DNA of 64,000 nt from an uncultured Prevotellaceae bacterium (lineage in GTDB: Bacteria; Bacteroidota; Bacteroidia; Bacteroidales; Bacteroidaceae): NCBI GenBank assembly GCA_947305005.1, contig CAMZCM010000006.1:1-64000 (forward strand). Direction: 5' to 3'. Shown here piece by piece: positions 16,117-24,942 of this stretch (positions are counted from its first letter, which is position 1; every line of letters begins with the position of its first letter). A program made the translations under genes and the position numbers. Below the pieces are notes generated by a model. The model saw only the letters and a program-made list of their open reading frames with translations, was not told where the DNA came from and ran no database searches.

Positions 16117-17115
16117 TTAGCTATTCAGTTCCACAAACTTCTTAAAGGTCTTGAGGGCGGAGCCGCTGTCGATGCTTTCGCGGGCAATGGCAATACATTC
16201 TTCGATGCTCTTCTGTCCCTTCTCCAGCACTTGGATGCCAAAGGCGGCATTGGCTAGTACGATGTTCTTCTGGGCGGGCAGACAACGGTTTTCCAGTACG
16301 GAGTCGAAGATCTGTGCAGCTTCCTCCTCGGTGGCACCACCGACGAGCTCCTCAGGCTTGGCAATCTCGAAACCAAGGTCACTGGGTTTGAATATGCGCT
16401 CATAGTTCTTGGTCGTCACCTTGAAATCACCGGTCAACGAGATCTCATCGTAGCCGTCGATGGAGTTGACGATACCGTAGTCGATGCCGAGTTTCTGATA
16501 CACTTGATGGTAGAGACGCATCTGGTCGAGGTTGGCGACACCGAGCAACTGGCACTTCGGACGTGAGGGATTGACGATGGGGCCTAGCAGATTGAAGATG
16601 GTGGGGAAGGGCAGCGCCTTGCGGATGGGACCCACGAACTTCATGGCCTTAGCGAAGAGCTGGGCGTGGAGATAGACGATGCCGGCTTCGTTGAGGCTAC
16701 GGTTGAGCTTGTCAATATCATCGGTGAACTTGATGCCGTGGTGAGCAATGACGTTGCTGGCACCGCTGACAGAAGTGGCGGCGTAGTTGCCGTGTTTGGC
16801 TACTTTGTAACCAGCGCCGGCGATGACGAAGCAGGCAGTGGTGGAGATGTTAAAGGTGTTCTTGCGGTCGCCGCCTGTGCCGACAACGTCGATGTAGCGG
16901 TCGCAGTCGAGGATGGCAGGTACGCCGGTCTCGAGGATGCCGTCGCGGAAGCCGAGCAGCTCGTCAACGGTGACGCCGCGCATCTGCAGACAGGTCAGCA
17001 GGGCTGTGATCTGCTCGTTGGGGTACTCGCTTTGGGTGATTCCGATGAGAATCTGTTTCATCTCCTCGCGGGAGAGCTCTTCGTGGTTCAAGAGCTTAGC
17101 TAAGATTTCTTTCAT
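16117..17115 (-). CDS. trpD: Anthranilate phosphoribosyltransferase
   Basis: This 332-residue enzyme transfers the phosphoribosyl group of PRPP to anthranilate. The PRPP loop DVVGTGGDRKNTFNISTT is near residues 75-92. KHGNYAATSVSGASNV and the metal-site region GYDEIS (DE motif) follow. It is monofunctional and not fused to trpG. It is separated from trpG by 40 bases, the widest gap inside the operon. Confidence 0.97.
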   Translation of the reverse strand: MKEILAKLLNHEELSREEMKQILIGITQSEYPNEQITALLTCLQMRGVTVDELLGFRDGILETGVPAILDCDRYIDVVGTGGDRKNTFNISTTACFVIAGAGYKVAKHGNYAATSVSGASNVIAHHGIKFTDDIDKLNRSLNEAGIVYLHAQLFAKAMKFVGPIRKALPFPTIFNLLGPIVNPSRPKCQLLGVANLDQMRLYHQVYQKLGIDYGIVNSIDGYDEISLTGDFKVTTKNYERIFKPSDLGFEIAKPEELVGGATEEEAAQIFDSVLENRCLPAQKNIVLANAAFGIQVLEKGQKSIEECIAIARESIDSGSALKTFKKFVELNS

Positions 17116-17155
17116 TTTTATAGGGATTTTCGTTATTTCGATATTTCGGGGTAAT

Positions 17156-17719
17156 TTAGAGATACAGCCAATTGAGAATCATTTGCCGTCCATCGGGCGT
17201 CAACACACTCTCGGGGTGAAACTGAATGCCACGGACGTTCAACGTTTTATGACGCAGGGCCATGATCTGACCTTCGTCGCTCACAGCCGTTACTTCCAGG
17301 CAGTCGGGGAAGTTCTCCTTGGAAACGACCCATGAGTGATAACGGCCGACGGTGATTTCGTCTTTGAGACTGCCGAAGAGAGGTTCGTCAGCGACAATAT
17401 GACAAGGCGTGGCCACCCCATGGAAGACATCGGAGAGATTCTCCAACTTGGCACCAAAGACCTCACCAATGGCCTGATGGCCTAAACAAACGCCCAGAAT
17501 GGGTTTCTTGCCAGCGTAGGTACGTATGACATCAAGCAGCAGGCCAGCCTCAGAGGGTATGCCGGGGCCTGGGGAGAGGATAATCTTGGTGAACGGCTCC
17601 AGGTCTGAGAGTTCAAACTGATCGTTGCGCAGCACGGTGACCTCAACACCCAGTTCCTTGACCAAATGACTCAGGTTATAGGTAAACGAGTCGTAGTTAT
17701 CAATGATGACGATTTTCAT
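17156..17719 (-). CDS. trpG: Anthranilate synthase component II (glutamine amidotransferase)
   Basis: This 187-residue class I glutamine amidotransferase supplies ammonia to TrpE. The catalytic triad is visible: Cys in LGVCLGHQAIGE, and His and Glu in IQFHPESVLTPDG. The oxyanion strand is ILSPGPGIPSEAG. It starts four bases after the trpE stop. In some bacteria TrpG also serves folate synthesis (PabA), which cannot be excluded. Confidence 0.95.
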   Translation of the reverse strand: MKIVIIDNYDSFTYNLSHLVKELGVEVTVLRNDQFELSDLEPFTKIILSPGPGIPSEAGLLLDVIRTYAGKKPILGVCLGHQAIGEVFGAKLENLSDVFHGVATPCHIVADEPLFGSLKDEITVGRYHSWVVSKENFPDCLEVTAVSDEGQIMALRHKTLNVRGIQFHPESVLTPDGRQMILNWLYL

Positions 17720-17723
17720 AACC

Positions 17724-19115
17724 TTACATATTTTCAGCCATCAGGATGGCACGGCGCAGGGCACCGAGTTTGTTATTAACTTCCTGTAATTCATATTCTA
17801 CATCACTCTTGGCAACAATGCCGCCGCCAGCTTGGAACCAAAGCTCGCCGTTGCGGCTGACGAAAGTGCGGATAGTGATGGCCTGGTTCAGGCTGCCATC
17901 GAGACCGATGATGCCGATGCAGCCACCGTAGGCACCACGGCTGTGGGGTTCGTACTCGGAGATGAGCTGCATGGCGCGAACCTTAGGTGCACCGCTCAGT
18001 GTGCCGGCAGGGAAGGTGTCGATGAAAGCTTTGATGGGGTCGGCTCCTTTATCCAATTCGCCACTGACACGAGAGACGAGGTGGATGACATGGGAGTAGT
18101 ACTGCAGGTCCTTGTAGAAATCGACCTTCACGCCATGACAGTTGCGGCTGAGGTCGTTGCGGGCGAGATCCACAAGCATCACATGCTCGGCATTCTCCTT
18201 CGGGTCGTTGCGCAGAAACTCAGCACCTTGACGGTCAGCCTCGGCATCGCCAGTGCGCTTGGTCGTACCGGCAATCGGGTCGATGTAGGCTTTGCCCTTT
18301 TCAATGCGGCAGTGGGTCTCAGGTGAGGAACCGAAGATGCGGAAACCACCGAAGTCAAAATAGAACAGATAGGGGCTGGGGTTAATGCTGCGAAGGGTTC
18401 TATAGAGTTTGAAGTCATCGCCCTCGAAGCGCTGGATGAAACGGCGCGACAGCACAATTTGGAAGACGTCGCCACGCAGACAGTGTTGTATGCCACGACG
18501 GATGTTGGCGCGGTGCTCATCGTCGGTCAGCGTAGAGGAGACATCGCCCACGGCGTGGAAGTTGTAGGTCTGCACGTTGGCGCGGTTGATGGCTTTGAAG
18601 ATGGCGTCGAGATCAGCGGCATCGCCCAAGGTAGCAACTTTCAGCAGGTTGTTGTGATGGTCGAACTCAATGACTACCTTATATAATATATAGAGCATGT
18701 CGGGCGCATCGTTCTTCTCCTGTGTCTCATCGGCAACATTGATATGCTCGAAATAGCGAACGGCATTGAAGGTAGTGTAGCCGAAGAGGCCGAAGAGCGC
18801 AGCATCTTCACCGGTTACGTGAATATTATCAATGAGGGCGTGAATAGCATTGGCGGTGCCGTAGCTGTCCGTCATCTCATGGCGCTCAGTGGTGCCATCG
18901 GGGAAGGTAATTGTTGCAAAGCCGTGACCGATGGCCACAGAAGCCATGGGGCCGATGCCGATGAAAGAGCGGGAATCTTCTGTGGCGTGGTAGTCGGAGC
19001 ACTCCATTAGCGCGCTCTGGGGATAGAGGTCACGCAGCCGCATATACATCGCGACGGGAGTATAGATGTCGGCCAGAATCTGCCGGCTGGTGGTCGTATA
19101 GTTAAAAGTTGCCAT
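17724..19115 (-). CDS. trpE: Anthranilate synthase component I
   Basis: This 463-residue chorismate-utilising enzyme makes anthranilate from chorismate and ammonia. The C-terminal chorismate-binding domain shows FQIVLSRRF, PSPYLFYFDFGGFRIFGSSPE, PIAGTTKRTGDAEADRQ, MLVDLARNDLSR and GTLSGAPKVRAMQLI. The N-terminal domain with LMECSDYHATEDSRSFIG is expected to carry the Trp feedback site. It overlaps the trpB stop by 14 bases. Confidence 0.96.
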   Translation of the reverse strand: MATFNYTTTSRQILADIYTPVAMYMRLRDLYPQSALMECSDYHATEDSRSFIGIGPMASVAIGHGFATITFPDGTTERHEMTDSYGTANAIHALIDNIHVTGEDAALFGLFGYTTFNAVRYFEHINVADETQEKNDAPDMLYILYKVVIEFDHHNNLLKVATLGDAADLDAIFKAINRANVQTYNFHAVGDVSSTLTDDEHRANIRRGIQHCLRGDVFQIVLSRRFIQRFEGDDFKLYRTLRSINPSPYLFYFDFGGFRIFGSSPETHCRIEKGKAYIDPIAGTTKRTGDAEADRQGAEFLRNDPKENAEHVMLVDLARNDLSRNCHGVKVDFYKDLQYYSHVIHLVSRVSGELDKGADPIKAFIDTFPAGTLSGAPKVRAMQLISEYEPHSRGAYGGCIGIIGLDGSLNQAITIRTFVSRNGELWFQAGGGIVAKSDVEYELQEVNNKLGALRRAILMAENM

Positions 19116-20310
19116 ATTCTTTTGCCATTAGTTTGTTATTCAGATAGGTCTCTACGTCCTTGTCGCCGCGACCGCTCACGGTCAGCACTACGACATCTTC
19201 AGGCTTGAAAGACATCTTGGAGAGGGCAGCGATAGCGTGAGCTGACTCAATGGCGGGGATAATACCTTCCATGCGGGTCAGTTCGTAGCCGGCGTAGATG
19301 GCTTCATCGTCGTTAATGCTCAGCACATTGGTGCGCCCCTTCTTAGCCATGTTACAATGCATGGGGCCTACGCCGGGATAGTCCAGACCTGCGGAGATGG
19401 TAAATGCTTCCTCGATCTGTCCGTCTTCGTTCTGCATCACCAGCATCTTGGCGCCGTGCAGAATGCCTGTTGTGCCGCGATGGATGGTGGCAGCGGTGTA
19501 GTCCGTGTCCCAGCCGTGACCGCCAGCCTCGGCCAACACGATCTTCACACGTTCGTCGTCTACATAGTGGTAGATGGTTCCGGCAGCGTTAGAGCCACCG
19601 CCGATGCAGGCAATGAGATAGTCGGGATAGTCGCGCCCGATCTTCTCTTCAAGCTGCCATTTGATCTCCTCGGAGATGACGCTTTGCATACGAGCCACGA
19701 GGTCAGGGTAGGGGTGCGGGCCCATGGTGGAACCCACGATATAAAAAGTGTCGGCGGGATGACAGCACCAGTCGCGAATCGCCTCCGAGCAGGCATCGGA
19801 GAGTGTCATATTGCCAGTGCGAACTGGATGAACCTTAGCCCCCAACATTTTCATGCGCTCTACGTTGGTGTGCTGGCGCTCCACGTCGGTGGCTCCCATG
19901 AACACTTCACACTTCATGTTCATCAAGGCGCAGACCGTAGCCGTAGCTACGCCGTGCTGTCCGGCACCTGTCTCGGCGATGATACGTGTCTTGCCCATCT
20001 TCTTGGCCAGCAGGATTTGACCGATGGTATTGTTAATCTTGTGGGCGCCAGTGTGGTTCAGGTCTTCACGCTTCAGGTAGAGTTGACAACCATACTTCTC
20101 GCTCATGCGTTTGGCGAAGTACAACGGTGAGGGACGTCCCACATAGTCTTTCAGCAGTGCGTGGTACTCCTGCTTGAACTCGTTGGTCTCGATGATGCCG
20201 AGGTACTTGCTCTGCAGGTCCTTCACCGTGCTGTAGAGAATCTCAGGGACATAAGCCCCGCCGAACTCTCCGTAATAACCATTTTCATCTACAAGATAAC
20301 TCTGTTTCAT
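19102..20310 (-). CDS. trpB: Tryptophan synthase beta chain
   Basis: This 402-residue PLP enzyme condenses indole with serine. The PLP lysine lies in LNHTGAHKINNTIGQ, the glycine-rich phosphate loop in CIGGGSNAAGTIYHY, the catalytic Glu in ETGAGQHGVATAT, and the C-terminal serine-binding loop in VVLTVSGRGDKDVETYL. It is the type 1 (TrpA-partner) form. It is the first structural gene of the operon and lies directly after the leader peptide and attenuator. Confidence 0.98.
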   Translation of the reverse strand: MKQSYLVDENGYYGEFGGAYVPEILYSTVKDLQSKYLGIIETNEFKQEYHALLKDYVGRPSPLYFAKRMSEKYGCQLYLKREDLNHTGAHKINNTIGQILLAKKMGKTRIIAETGAGQHGVATATVCALMNMKCEVFMGATDVERQHTNVERMKMLGAKVHPVRTGNMTLSDACSEAIRDWCCHPADTFYIVGSTMGPHPYPDLVARMQSVISEEIKWQLEEKIGRDYPDYLIACIGGGSNAAGTIYHYVDDERVKIVLAEAGGHGWDTDYTAATIHRGTTGILHGAKMLVMQNEDGQIEEAFTISAGLDYPGVGPMHCNMAKKGRTNVLSINDDEAIYAGYELTRMEGIIPAIESAHAIAALSKMSFKPEDVVVLTVSGRGDKDVETYLNNKLMAKEYGNF

Positions 20311-20338
20311 ATTTGGATGTTTTTAGTTGTTGTTGACA

Positions 20339-20378
20339 TAAAAAAGAAGAGGCCTTGTCGCAAGAACGAAAGGCCTCT
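20339..20378 (-). terminator. Attenuator (intrinsic terminator) in the trp leader
   Basis: On the minus strand AGAGGCCTT (20378-20370) pairs with AAGGCCTCT (20356-20348) across a 13-base loop and is followed by TCTTTTTT. It lies between the leader peptide stop (20422) and trpB (20310). Read-through would depend on ribosome stalling in the leader peptide. I could not identify the antiterminator pairing by eye. Confidence 0.85.
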
Positions 20379-20421
20379 TTGTATCTTTTTTTGCAAACGC
20401 TATAGGTACGCGGCTATCTTC

Positions 20422-20478
20422 TCACGATCTTTGGAATCTTGAGTGCCACCACCACCAAAAGTTTGCTGTTCTATTCAT
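20422..20478 (-). CDS. trpL: trp operon leader peptide with four consecutive Trp codons
   Basis: An 18-codon open frame starts with ATG (20478-20476) and ends with TGA (20424-20422). It encodes MNRTANFWWWWHSRFQRS. Four TGG codons in a row in a short ORF, just after the operon promoter and just before a terminator hairpin, is the arrangement of a ribosome-mediated attenuator. When charged tRNA-Trp is scarce the ribosome should stall on the Trp codons and prevent the terminator at 20339-20378 from forming. Confidence 0.88.
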   Translation of the reverse strand: MNRTANFWWWWHSRFQRS

Positions 20479-20499
20479 GAGAATGATTGATTTCGGGGG

Positions 20500-20531
20500 C
20501 AAAAGTACAGATTCTTCTCGAACCGACCAAA
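20500..20531 (-). promoter_or_regulatory. Promoter of the trp operon
   Basis: On the minus strand TTTG (20531-20528) and TACTTTTG (20507-20500) are separated by 20 bases, a near-consensus housekeeping promoter. Transcription should start around 20494, about 16 bases ahead of the leader peptide ATG. Confidence 0.75.
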
Positions 20532-20569
20532 TAATTCGAGATATTTTCTTTTCTTTTTGCAAACTTTTG

Positions 20570-20598
20570 TTGCTTTTCATTTATTTTTGCTACCTTTG
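20570..20598 (+). promoter_or_regulatory. Promoter of glmS
   Basis: TTG at 20570-20572 and TACCTTTG at 20591-20598 are separated by 18 bases. It is divergent from the trp promoter. The roughly 70-base leader before the ATG at 20678 shows no glmS-ribozyme-like structure. Confidence 0.7.
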
Positions 20599-20677
20599 CG
20601 CCCGATTTTCGGAGATAATACTAACAAAAGGTAAGCAAAACCTCAAGAAATATTCATTTTGTAAATAGAAAAACATT

Positions 20678-22525
20678 ATGTGCGGAATTGTTGGATATAT
20701 TGGCCAAAAGAAGGCTTATCCCATATTGATTAAAGGACTCAAGAGGCTGGAGTATCGTGGTTATGACAGCGCTGGTGTGGCGATGATTGATACAAAAGGC
20801 GGACTCAATGTATATAAAGCCAAAGGAAAGGTGGCTGACTTGGAAGCCTTCTGTGAGGACAAGGACATCAGCGGTAACGCAGGTATTGCCCACACTCGTT
20901 GGGCTACCCACGGTGAGCCTAACAGTGCGAATGCCCATCCGCATTACTCGGCCTCTGGCAGACTGGCACTGATCCATAACGGTATCATTGAGAACTATGC
21001 GACTATCAAGGAGAATCTGGTGGCTCGCGGTATTCAGTTCAAGAGTGTCACCGATACTGAGGTATTGGTACAGCTGATTGAACATATCATGGTGAGCAAC
21101 GACCTGGACTTGCTCGAAGCTGTTCAGGTGGCCTTACATCAGGTGATTGGCGCTTATGCTATCGCTATCCTTGACCGCGAACATCCTGACACAATCATCT
21201 GTGCTCGTCAGAGCTCACCGTTGGTGGTTGGCCTTGGCGAAGACGGCGATTTCTATCTGGCTTCCGACGCCAGCCCTATCGCTGAATACACCGACAAGGT
21301 GGTGTATCTGAACGACGGTGACATCGCTGTGATGCGCCTGGGTGAGAAGTTGAAGGTCGTGAACTTGGATAATGAAACACAGCACCCGAAGGTGAAGCAG
21401 ATTGACGTCACGCTGGGACAACTGGAGAAAGGCGGTTATCCGTTCTTCATGCTCAAGGAAATCTTTGAGCAACCCAACTGCTTGCGCGACTGTATGCGAG
21501 GACGTATCAATGTGGAAGGGGACCGGATTACCCTCAGCGCTGTCATTGACTTCCGCGAGAAGTTAGCAGGTGCCCGTCGCATCATCATTGTGGCATGTGG
21601 TACCAGTTGGCATGCCGGCCTCATAGGTAAACAGCTCTTTGAAAGTCTCTGTCGTATCCCTGTGGAAGTGGAATATGCTTCGGAGTTCCGCTATCGTGAG
21701 CCTGTCATCTTCCCTGACGATGTGGTGATTGCTATTTCACAGAGCGGTGAGACGGCTGATACACTGGCTGCTATCGAGCTGGCTCGCCAGGCCGGCGCTT
21801 TCGTGTTTGGTGTCTGCAACGCCATCGGTGCCAGCATCCCTCGTCAGACGCAGACGGGTGTTTATATCCATGTAGGTCCTGAAATCGGTGTGGCCAGCAC
21901 CAAGGCCTTTACAGGTCAGGTCACAGTGTTGTCGATGTTGGCTCTCTGTCTGGCCAACGAACGTCGCACGATTCCTGGTGATGTCTATAAAGAGATGGTG
22001 GCTGAGCTGACGCGCATCCCCGAGAAGATGGAGGAGGCTCTGAAGACCAACGAACAGATTGAACGTTTGGCTCCGATTTTCACCTATGCCAAGAATTGTC
22101 TGTATCTAGGTCGTGGCTACAACTATCCTGTAGCTCTCGAAGGTGCTTTGAAACTGAAGGAAATCTCCTATATCCATGCTGAGGGTTATCCTGCAGCCGA
22201 GATGAAACATGGTCCCATTGCCTTGATTGACTCAGAGATGCCGGTGTTTGTTATCGCTACTCGCGACAAACTCTACGAAAAGGTGATTAGTAATATACAA
22301 GAGGTTCGCGCGCGAGGCGGACGTGTCACAGCACTTGTCACAGCGGGTGATGAACAGATCCGCCGCTTGGCCGACCATGTAATAGAATTGCCTGATACAC
22401 TGGAATGTTTCCAACCCCTCATTGCCAGTATCCCCTTGCAGCTCCTGGCTTATCACATTGCCGTCTGCAAAGGCAAAGATGTAGATAGACCCCGTAACTT
22501 GGCAAAGAGCGTGACCGTCGAATAA
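20678..22525 (+). CDS. glmS: Glutamine--fructose-6-phosphate aminotransferase (isomerizing)
   Basis: This 615-residue enzyme makes glucosamine-6-phosphate, the entry to amino-sugar and peptidoglycan synthesis. The N-terminal Cys-2 nucleophile (MCGIVGYIG) belongs to the glutaminase domain, which includes AHTRWATHGEPN. Two SIS domains follow (VACGTSWHAGLIGK, ISQSGETADTLAA, EGYPAAEMKHGPIALID), and the C-terminus is NLAKSVTVE. Length is standard. It is convergent with the DEAD-box gene, with stop codons directly abutting (22525/22526) and no terminator between them. Confidence 0.98.
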   Translation: MCGIVGYIGQKKAYPILIKGLKRLEYRGYDSAGVAMIDTKGGLNVYKAKGKVADLEAFCEDKDISGNAGIAHTRWATHGEPNSANAHPHYSASGRLALIHNGIIENYATIKENLVARGIQFKSVTDTEVLVQLIEHIMVSNDLDLLEAVQVALHQVIGAYAIAILDREHPDTIICARQSSPLVVGLGEDGDFYLASDASPIAEYTDKVVYLNDGDIAVMRLGEKLKVVNLDNETQHPKVKQIDVTLGQLEKGGYPFFMLKEIFEQPNCLRDCMRGRINVEGDRITLSAVIDFREKLAGARRIIIVACGTSWHAGLIGKQLFESLCRIPVEVEYASEFRYREPVIFPDDVVIAISQSGETADTLAAIELARQAGAFVFGVCNAIGASIPRQTQTGVYIHVGPEIGVASTKAFTGQVTVLSMLALCLANERRTIPGDVYKEMVAELTRIPEKMEEALKTNEQIERLAPIFTYAKNCLYLGRGYNYPVALEGALKLKEISYIHAEGYPAAEMKHGPIALIDSEMPVFVIATRDKLYEKVISNIQEVRARGGRVTALVTAGDEQIRRLADHVIELPDTLECFQPLIASIPLQLLAYHIAVCKGKDVDRPRNLAKSVTVE

Positions 22526-23818
22526 TCAATGACGGTCACCGCGATTACCGCGATTGCCACGGCCACCACGATCACCACGGCCTGCACCGCCTTTGCGCTT
22601 TGCATGTCCGTTGTGACGGTGGTGGCTGTGTTTTCCATGATGGCGTGATGAAGACTTGTGACTGATTACATAAGCAGGTGCTTCGCCCATTTCCTTTGGA
22701 ACCGGTTCCTTGGTCACTTCTTTCTCAAGGAAACGTTCGATATTCTGGAAGAGCGGTTGGTCTTTCTCGCTGATGAGCGTGATGGCACGACCATCACGAC
22801 CTGCACGAGCTGTGCGACCGATGCGGTGGACATAATCCTCTTCATCGTGAGGCACATCATAGTTGATGACCAGTTGAATGTCATCAATATCTATACCACG
22901 AGCAACAATATCGGTGGCCACGAGGATGTCAATCTGTCCCGTCTTGAAACGGTACATCACATCATCGCGTTGTTCCTGAAGAAGGTCGGAGTGCATAGCT
23001 TCGGCGTTATATCCTTTGCGTTTCAGTGTGATAGCTACATCTTTGGTGTGTATTTTCTTTCCGACAAAGATGATGACGCGCTCAGGCTTTCGCTGTGCAA
23101 AAAGGTGCTGAATAATCTTTAGCTTTTGTGCTTCGTAGCAGACGTAGGCGCTTTGGCTGATACCCTCGGCAGGTTTGTTGAGCGCTATCTTCACTTCCAC
23201 AGGATTGGTGAGGATGGTTTTGGCCAGCTCTACAATCTTTTCAGGCATAGTGGCGGAGAACATGATGGTCTGACGTTCCTTAGGCAAGAAGCTGACAATC
23301 TGCATAATGTCATCAGAGAAGCCCATGTCGAGCATACGGTCTGCCTCGTCGAGAATGAAGAAGCTGACACGTGAGAGATCTACATTGCCCAGCGACAGAT
23401 GAGAGATGAGACGACCCGGAGTGGCGATGATGACGTCGGCACCTAACTGAAGTGCACGTTTCTCCTGTTCATAGCGAATGCCGTCGTTGCCGCCATAGAC
23501 GCTGACGCTGGAGATGCCGTTGAGGTAGTAAGAGAAACCTTCCATGGCTTGATCAATCTGTTGGGCGAGCTCACGGGTTGGAGACATGATGACACAGTTG
23601 ATGGCATCACGTGGGTAGTCACCATCGCGCAACTGAGAGAGAACGGGCAGGAGATAGGCCGCTGTCTTACCGGTGCCTGTCTGAGCGACACCGATCAGGT
23701 CACGACCTTCGAGAAGGGGAGGGATAGCTTGTTCTTGAATAGGGGTACACTCGATGAAATTCATGTCATCCAGTGCATCGAGGACATCGTAGTTAAGATC
23801 TAAATCTTCAAATTGCAT
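22526..23818 (-). CDS. DEAD-box ATP-dependent RNA helicase with RGG tail
   Basis: From the ATG at 23818 the protein has 430 residues. This start gives the usual helicase N-terminus MQFEDLDLNYDVLDAL; the longer frame overlaps lptG. Motifs: Q motif CTPIQEQAIPP, I AQTGTGKTAAY, Ia PTRELAQQ, Ib TPGRL, II DEAD, III SAT, IV VIIFVG, V ATDIVARGIDI and VI HRIGRTARAG. The C-terminal tail (from about residue 370) is rich in His, Arg and Gly with GRGDRGGRGNRGNRG repeats, an RNA-binding RGG-like region. It probably acts in RNA remodelling or ribosome assembly. It starts five bases after lptG and is the last gene of the lon-tgt-lptG operon. Confidence 0.95.
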   Translation of the reverse strand: MQFEDLDLNYDVLDALDDMNFIECTPIQEQAIPPLLEGRDLIGVAQTGTGKTAAYLLPVLSQLRDGDYPRDAINCVIMSPTRELAQQIDQAMEGFSYYLNGISSVSVYGGNDGIRYEQEKRALQLGADVIIATPGRLISHLSLGNVDLSRVSFFILDEADRMLDMGFSDDIMQIVSFLPKERQTIMFSATMPEKIVELAKTILTNPVEVKIALNKPAEGISQSAYVCYEAQKLKIIQHLFAQRKPERVIIFVGKKIHTKDVAITLKRKGYNAEAMHSDLLQEQRDDVMYRFKTGQIDILVATDIVARGIDIDDIQLVINYDVPHDEEDYVHRIGRTARAGRDGRAITLISEKDQPLFQNIERFLEKEVTKEPVPKEMGEAPAYVISHKSSSRHHGKHSHHRHNGHAKRKGGAGRGDRGGRGNRGNRGDRH

Positions 23819-23823
23819 GGGTG

Positions 23824-24942
23824 TTATCTCTGGGCTTTTTGATAGAGCCAAAGGGCAATGAATGTAAACAGGATGTTCGGCATCCAGGCAGCTAGCATGG
23901 GAGGCCAGTTGCTATTGATGGCGAAGGTAGAACTGATGGTTTGCAGCAGGATATAGGAAGCTGTCAGCCCTAAGCCTACACCTAATGCGCCGCCCATTCC
24001 TCCTTTTCGTTTGCGGAAAGAGAGCGAAAGGCCTATAGCCGAGAGGATGAAGGTGGCAAAGGGTGAGGCAAAACGTTTGTGATATTCAACTTGGAACGCT
24101 TTGATGTTTCCGGAACCACGTAGTCGTTGCCGTTCGATATGGTCCAGCAACTGGCTGTTTGTCAAGGCTTCCTGCTGGTTTGATGTCGCGAAGAAGTCCT
24201 TGGGCTCCATGAAGATAAGTGTATCGACGAAGGATTGATAGGTAATTTGTTCGCGCAACCCCTTAAGGGTACGGATTTTTACATCATAAAGCTTCCAATG
24301 GTAGCGCTCGTCCGCAAGGGTGTCGTATTGAATACGTTGGGCCGTGAGATGGCTGACCAAGCTCTTGCCCTGAAACTTGTCGAGGGAGAAACGGTAGCCG
24401 CTCTTGGGTTGTCCGTCGAAATAGTCGATATAGGCAATCACACCTGTATCAACCTGCAACTGGATATGTTCTGCGATCTGAGGCCGCTTGCGGCTCTTGT
24501 AGCGTAGCTCAAATTCCAGACGTTTGACAGAACCGCGCGGAATCACCTCAGAACCCAAATAAAAACTGAGGGCAGCCAATAAGGCGGATGCAACCAGATA
24601 GGGCCGCAGCAAACGACCGAAGCTGATGCCTGTACTCATCATCGCGATAATCTCCGAGTTTTCAGCCAACTTAGACGTGAAGAAGATGACGGCGATGAAG
24701 ACGAAGAGCGCAGCAAAGAGGTTGCTATAGAAAGGAATGAAATGCGTGTAGTACCTCACCAAACCCATAAACGGAGCATGGTTCATCGTGAACTTGTCCG
24801 AGTTCTCAGAGAAGTCAAAGACCACCGCAATAGAAATGATGAGCAGGATGGAAAAGAAATAGGTCCCAAGGAATTTGCCGATGATATAACGGTCAAACCT
24901 TGAGAGGAAATTTCGTTGTATGAACCTGAGATACTTTTTCAT
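23824..24942 (-). CDS. LptF/LptG family lipopolysaccharide export permease
   Basis: This 372-residue inner-membrane protein (ATG at 24942) is of the YjgP/YjgQ family, a transmembrane partner of the LptB ATPase in moving LPS to the outer membrane. The N-terminus has RYIIGKFLGTYFFSILLIISIAVVFDFSEN, followed by a segment with TSKLAENSEIIAMMSTGISF and a large periplasmic beta-rich domain (about 130-260). Three C-terminal membrane segments follow (FATFILSAIGLSLSF, GALGVGLGLTASYILLQTIS and a final helix). The start codon overlaps the tgt stop (TAATG). F versus G paralogue cannot be decided by eye. Confidence 0.9.
   Translation of the reverse strand: MKKYLRFIQRNFLSRFDRYIIGKFLGTYFFSILLIISIAVVFDFSENSDKFTMNHAPFMGLVRYYTHFIPFYSNLFAALFVFIAVIFFTSKLAENSEIIAMMSTGISFGRLLRPYLVASALLAALSFYLGSEVIPRGSVKRLEFELRYKSRKRPQIAEHIQLQVDTGVIAYIDYFDGQPKSGYRFSLDKFQGKSLVSHLTAQRIQYDTLADERYHWKLYDVKIRTLKGLREQITYQSFVDTLIFMEPKDFFATSNQQEALTNSQLLDHIERQRLRGSGNIKAFQVEYHKRFASPFATFILSAIGLSLSFRKRKGGMGGALGVGLGLTASYILLQTISSTFAINSNWPPMLAAWMPNILFTFIALWLYQKAQR

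Noticed and set aside
20599..20677. glmS ribozyme
   Set aside because: The leader is too short and lacks the pseudoknot sequences.
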